Source of the DNA: Anaerolineae bacterium
GTDB taxonomy: Bacteria > Chloroflexota > Anaerolineae > Aggregatilineales > Aggregatilineaceae
Reading direction: 5' to 3'
DNA: 64,000 nt
Assembly (NCBI GenBank): GCA_016930015.1
Contig: JAFGHR010000019.1
Span: 44,819-108,818, forward strand
The notes under the pieces are model-generated. The model saw only the letters and a list, made by a program, of their open reading frames with translations. It was not told the origin of the DNA and did not search any database. How positions within the stretch are numbered: position 1 is the first letter of the stretch; every line of letters begins with the position of its first letter. Position numbers and translations under genes: made by a program. Shown here piece by piece: positions 61,145 to 64,000 of the stretch.

Positions 61145-62290
61145 TTATGAAGCCTGTGCTGCCGCTACTGCTTTACGGGCTGCGTCGGCGAGTGTGGCCG
61201 CGCTGACCATGTTCGGAATCGCCGCTTCTTCGATCAGGCGGCGCCCCTCTTCCTCGTTTGTGCCCACCAGCCGCACCACCATCGGCAGATCAACCTGCAC
61301 CTCGGCTAACGCGTCGAGGATGCCTTTTGCGACCTCATCGACCCGCGTGATGCCGCCAAAAATATTAAAGAGTACGGCTTTAACGTTCGGATCGGCCAGA
61401 ATAATACGCAGCGCCACCGCCACTTTGTCAGCCTGGGCACCGCCGCCAATATCCAGGAAATTAGCAGGCGAGCCGCCGAACAGCTTGGTCATGTCCATGG
61501 TCGCCATCGCCAGCCCCGCGCCGTTTACCATACACCCGATCTCGCCGTCAAGCTTGACATAACTCAAACCGGCGGCGCGGGCTTCGGTTTCGGCTGCCGG
61601 TTCCGCGCTGGTATCGCGCATCTCGACCAGTTCGGGCTGCCGGTACAGGGCGCTGTCGTCAATCGACATTTTGCCGTCCACGGCCAGCAAATTACCGCTG
61701 CCGTCGATAATCAACGGGTTGATCTCGGCCAGGGTCGCGTCACTGGCGATATAACAGCGATACAGCCCCTTGGCAATTGTCGCAAACTGCTTCCACAGTT
61801 CTCGCGGCAGTTCAATGCCATAGGCCAGATTCCGAATCTGGTAATCGCGCAGCCCCAAAAAGGGATCAACGTGTTCGCGGATGATCTTCTCCGGTGTCAG
61901 GCGATTGACGGTTTCGATATCCATGCCGCCTTCTGCGGAAGCCATGATCAGGGGTTTACGCGCGGCGCGGTCGTTGGTCACGCCGAGGTAAATTTCGGCC
62001 TGGATATCGGATGCCGGATCAAGCAGCACCTTGAGCACTTCGTGCCCGTTGATATCCATTCCCAAAATCGTGCTGGCGCACTGCTGGGCTTCCTCCGGTG
62101 TGCGCGCTAATTTGACACCGCCCGCCTTGCCGCGCCCGCCGGTTAATACCTGGGCTTTAATCACGACCGGCGGGCCAATGTCTTTCGCAATTGTATAGGC
62201 TTCTTCTGCGGTGTGAGCCACTTTACCTTTGGGGATGGGGATGCCATAGTCTGCAAAACGAAATTTTGATTGATACTCGTGCAAGTTCAC
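61145..62290 (-). CDS. sucC: Succinyl-CoA synthetase beta subunit
   Basis: This 381-residue ATP-grasp subunit binds nucleotide and succinate. It starts [21 protein letters not shown], with [17 protein letters not shown] for the ATP-grasp domain, the [18 protein letters not shown] stretch, and the C-terminal flavodoxin-like part with [31 protein letters not shown] and [13 protein letters not shown] prefer GTG 62290 because GGAGG lies 7 bp upstream; the ATG at 62296 would leave only 1 bp between GGAGG and the start. The GTG start also gives the family N terminus MNLHEYQ. It is followed by sucD. Confidence 0.95.
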   Translation of the reverse strand: MNLHEYQSKFRFADYGIPIPKGKVAHTAEEAYTIAKDIGPPVVIKAQVLTGGRGKAGGVKLARTPEEAQQCASTILGMDINGHEVLKVLLDPASDIQAEIYLGVTNDRAARKPLIMASAEGGMDIETVNRLTPEKIIREHVDPFLGLRDYQIRNLAYGIELPRELWKQFATIAKGLYRCYIASDATLAEINPLIIDGSGNLLAVDGKMSIDDSALYRQPELVEMRDTSAEPAAETEARAAGLSYVKLDGEIGCMVNGAGLAMATMDMTKLFGGSPANFLDIGGGAQADKVAVALRIILADPNVKAVLFNIFGGITRVDEVAKGILDALAEVQVDLPMVVRLVGTNEEEGRRLIEEAAIPNMVSAATLADAARKAVAAAQAS

Positions 62291-62459
62291 GAACATGCCT
62301 CCAAAACGAGAATATAAACCGGGGGTGTTTACCGGCCTGGGACCACAGGTGTCGAGTCCACTATAGAGTATATCATCCGGCCTGGGGCAATGGAAACAAA
62401 CCGGACACGCGGTACAATGGTGTTTAGTGCTCACCCGCCAATTAGGTTAATATCACACC

Positions 62460-62927
62460 ATGAGCAGCCAACAAAAACCTACACCGGACGATTTTGATCA
62501 GGTCCCATCCCGCCGCCGTGGTCGCCGCCAGCAAATTTCGAGCATGCAGATCGCGTTTGCGGCGATCCTGTCGATCGGGCTGCTGTTAGTCATCAACTAC
62601 AGCGGGCGAATCGCACGCGGCCAACAGATGGAAATCGAACGGCGGCGGCTCCAGGCCACCATCGACGTGCTGGAAGCTGAAAAACGAAATTTGCTCAACG
62701 ACCGTGACTACGCGGCCAGCAATGAGGCGGTCGAACACTGGGCGCATACGGAAGGAAAAATGGTGCGCGACGGGGAAATGCTGGTGATCCCGATCCCGGC
62801 AGGTCCCGACGAACCAACACCTGAACCGCCAGCCGCGTCGCTGCTTGCCGTCGAAGCACGCGAGTCGGAAAAACCCAGGTGGAATCTGTGGTGGAACCTG
62901 TTTTTTGACGGCGAACCGCCTTTCTAA
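62460..62927 (+). CDS. DivIC/FtsL-like septum formation protein
   Basis: This 155-residue bitopic protein has a basic cytoplasmic N terminus (RRRGRRQQ), one membrane helix (about 29-47) and an external coiled coil (about 52-82: RGQQMEIERRRLQATIDVLEAEKRNL in two blocks). The segment NEAVEHWAHTEGKMVRDGEMLVIPIP is typical of the septum formation initiator family. Such proteins link FtsQ/DivIB-type proteins to the septal synthase in cell division. A Pro-rich tail ends WNLWWNLFFDGEPPF. It is divergent from sucC. No other division genes are in the window. Confidence 0.85.
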   Translation: MSSQQKPTPDDFDQVPSRRRGRRQQISSMQIAFAAILSIGLLLVINYSGRIARGQQMEIERRRLQATIDVLEAEKRNLLNDRDYAASNEAVEHWAHTEGKMVRDGEMLVIPIPAGPDEPTPEPPAASLLAVEARESEKPRWNLWWNLFFDGEPPF

Positions 62928-63110
62928 AACCGCCGTTTACAAGTGACTGACCATTAGTTGGCCCGAATACCGCGTAACGCCAGGTCTGCGCCTGCCCTCC
63001 GCCAGCGGTATGGCTGCCCCGCGCAAGCGCTACCGGAACTGGAATCACCCCGCAGAAACCACTATAATTTGCACACACATTTAACCACTTATACCAATTC
63101 ATAAAACACA

Positions 63111-64000
63111 ATGCAGCGTCAATCACCTCCACCATCCCGGCGTCCAGCCCGGCCTAAACGCAAACCTCGCACCGCCCGGCAGCGCCGACCGGCACCCTCG
63201 GCGCGTGCCGCTTATCCACCCGGCCAGGCACCCTACCTGCCGCCCGGTGATCGACCTCCAACCCGACGGCGCAAAAAACGGCGGCTGCGTCCCACAACGA
63301 TCATGCTGCTGGGCACCGGCCTGTCTATGCTGGCGGTCGGATGTTGTGTGATAACCCTGCTTGGCGGGTTCGGGCTGCTGCTCGCGTCGGATCGTGTGCT
63401 GCCCGGCGTGAGTTCGGTTGGCGTTGATCTCGGCAGTATGACCGAGGCGAAAGCAGCCCAGGCACTCACCGACGCATGGGTCAATGAAGGTATTCTGCTG
63501 CGCGATGGGGAACGCGTATGGGCTGTGTCACCGGCTGATATCGGCATTTCGCTGGATGCTAACGCGACGGCAGCGGCGGCCAAAACGTGGGGGCGCTCAA
63601 ATGGCGGCCTGTCCGGGGCCGTGCGCAGCCTGGTCAGCGGCGTTGAGATCGACCCGGTATTGAACATCGACATGGAACGCCTGTCGGCTTACCTGCAAAA
63701 CGCCAAAGCGGATACCGATATCCCGGCGACCAATGCCGGAGTCCAACTGGTCAACGGCCAGGCGGAGGCAACTCCACCTGAAAACGGGCGTGAAATGGAC
63801 GCCAACGCCACAGCAAACGTGATGCGGATCAACGCAGCGGATGAGCTGGCCGACGGCGCGTTAGATGTAGTGATGATCGCAACCTTCCCCACCGTGACCG
63901 ACGCAACACCACTGGTTGCCCAGGCGAATGCGCTGCTGTCCAGCCCGTTCACGGTCGAAGCCTACGACCCGGTAACCGATGATCGATTCCGGTGGAGCGC
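63111..64000 (+). CDS. VanW/YoaR-like membrane protein with putative peptidoglycan-binding domain, 3' end cut by window
   Basis: An open frame of 296 codons runs from ATG 63111 to the window end without a stop. It begins with about 60 Pro/Arg-rich cytoplasmic residues (RRPARPKRKPRTARQRRP), then one membrane helix (about 62-91). The external part starts DRVLPGVSSVGVDLGSMTEAKAAQAL and continues with DGERVWAVSPADIGISLDANA, the pattern of the YoaR-type putative peptidoglycan-binding domain that often precedes a VanW domain. A second similar unit seems to begin near residue 205. The catalytic or C-terminal part lies outside the window. No strong ribosome binding site is seen. The 62928-63110 gap holds nothing I can assign. 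Confidence 0.8.
   Translation, partial: MQRQSPPPSRRPARPKRKPRTARQRRPAPSARAAYPPGQAPYLPPGDRPPTRRRKKRRLRPTTIMLLGTGLSMLAVGCCVITLLGGFGLLLASDRVLPGVSSVGVDLGSMTEAKAAQALTDAWVNEGILLRDGERVWAVSPADIGISLDANATAAAAKTWGRSNGGLSGAVRSLVSGVEIDPVLNIDMERLSAYLQNAKADTDIPATNAGVQLVNGQAEATPPENGREMDANATANVMRINAADELADGALDVVMIATFPTVTDATPLVAQANALLSSPFTVEAYDPVTDDRFRWS

Overview
The window looks like bacterial chromosome, most likely from the Chloroflexota (Anaerolineae-like). This rests on inference: moderate GC content, a eukaryote-like (type 2) IleRS, Gram-positive-style leader RNAs (a T-box and a SAM-I riboswitch), solute-binding proteins without a lipobox, zinc-ribbon/FHA and roadblock/LC7 signalling proteins, and no visible outer-membrane biogenesis genes. 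I see no mobile element, CRISPR array, rRNA or tRNA gene.

Layout. 1-650: 3' end of an oligopeptide ABC ATPase gene. 880-10866: a beta-glucan/cello-oligosaccharide locus with a LacI-family regulator, a sugar-binding protein, two permeases, a secreted GH8 glycanase and a GH94 cellobiose-type phosphorylase. A consensus promoter (TTGACA-17 bp-TATACT) is followed at once by a palindrome identical in core to the actinobacterial CelR/CebR operator. 11109-14771: a heterodimeric ABC exporter. 14781-19707: a large chemoreceptor with PAS and GAF domains, and a receiver-roadblock protein whose phospho-acceptor Asp is replaced by Glu. 20008-25628: a GH2 beta-mannosidase, another ABC exporter and a mutarotase-like protein. 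25687-27024: homoserine dehydrogenase behind a Thr-rich leader. 27415-33476: a general amino-acid ABC transporter and a UspA protein. 33591-38525: arginine biosynthesis (argC, argB, argD, a GNAT-type acetylglutamate synthase, argJ) behind an Arg-rich leader. 38513-41421: metX and metY under a SAM-I riboswitch. 41442-53794: trmD, hutI, two ECF sigma factor units, a deformylase, a ComEA-like protein, deoC, an FHA protein, a roadblock protein, hutU, lspA and a DksA-like protein. 53930-60193: ileS and four upstream genes behind an Ile T-box. 60252-62290: sucCD. 62460-64000: a DivIC/FtsL-like protein and the start of a VanW/YoaR-like protein.

The most interesting result is in the leaders. The hom and arg genes are each preceded by a short peptide ORF rich in the pathway end product (four Thr codons; six Arg codons including four in a row), then by an intrinsic terminator upstream of the first structural gene. 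In both, a 7-nt segment near the end of the peptide ORF is perfectly complementary to the loop or top of the terminator hairpin. A ribosome that finishes the peptide would cover this segment, whereas one stalled at the Thr or Arg codons would leave it free. That is the logic of ribosome-mediated attenuation. The hom protein lacks the usual C-terminal ACT domain and the short ArgB lacks the N-terminal extension of arginine-sensitive kinases, so expression control may replace allosteric feedback. With the SAM-I riboswitch and the T-box, four amino-acid-sensing leaders lie within about 35 kb.

Other points are two ABC permeases with roughly 200-residue extracytoplasmic insertions, one built of internal beta repeats, and two sigma/anti-sigma-like gene pairs with overlapping ends.
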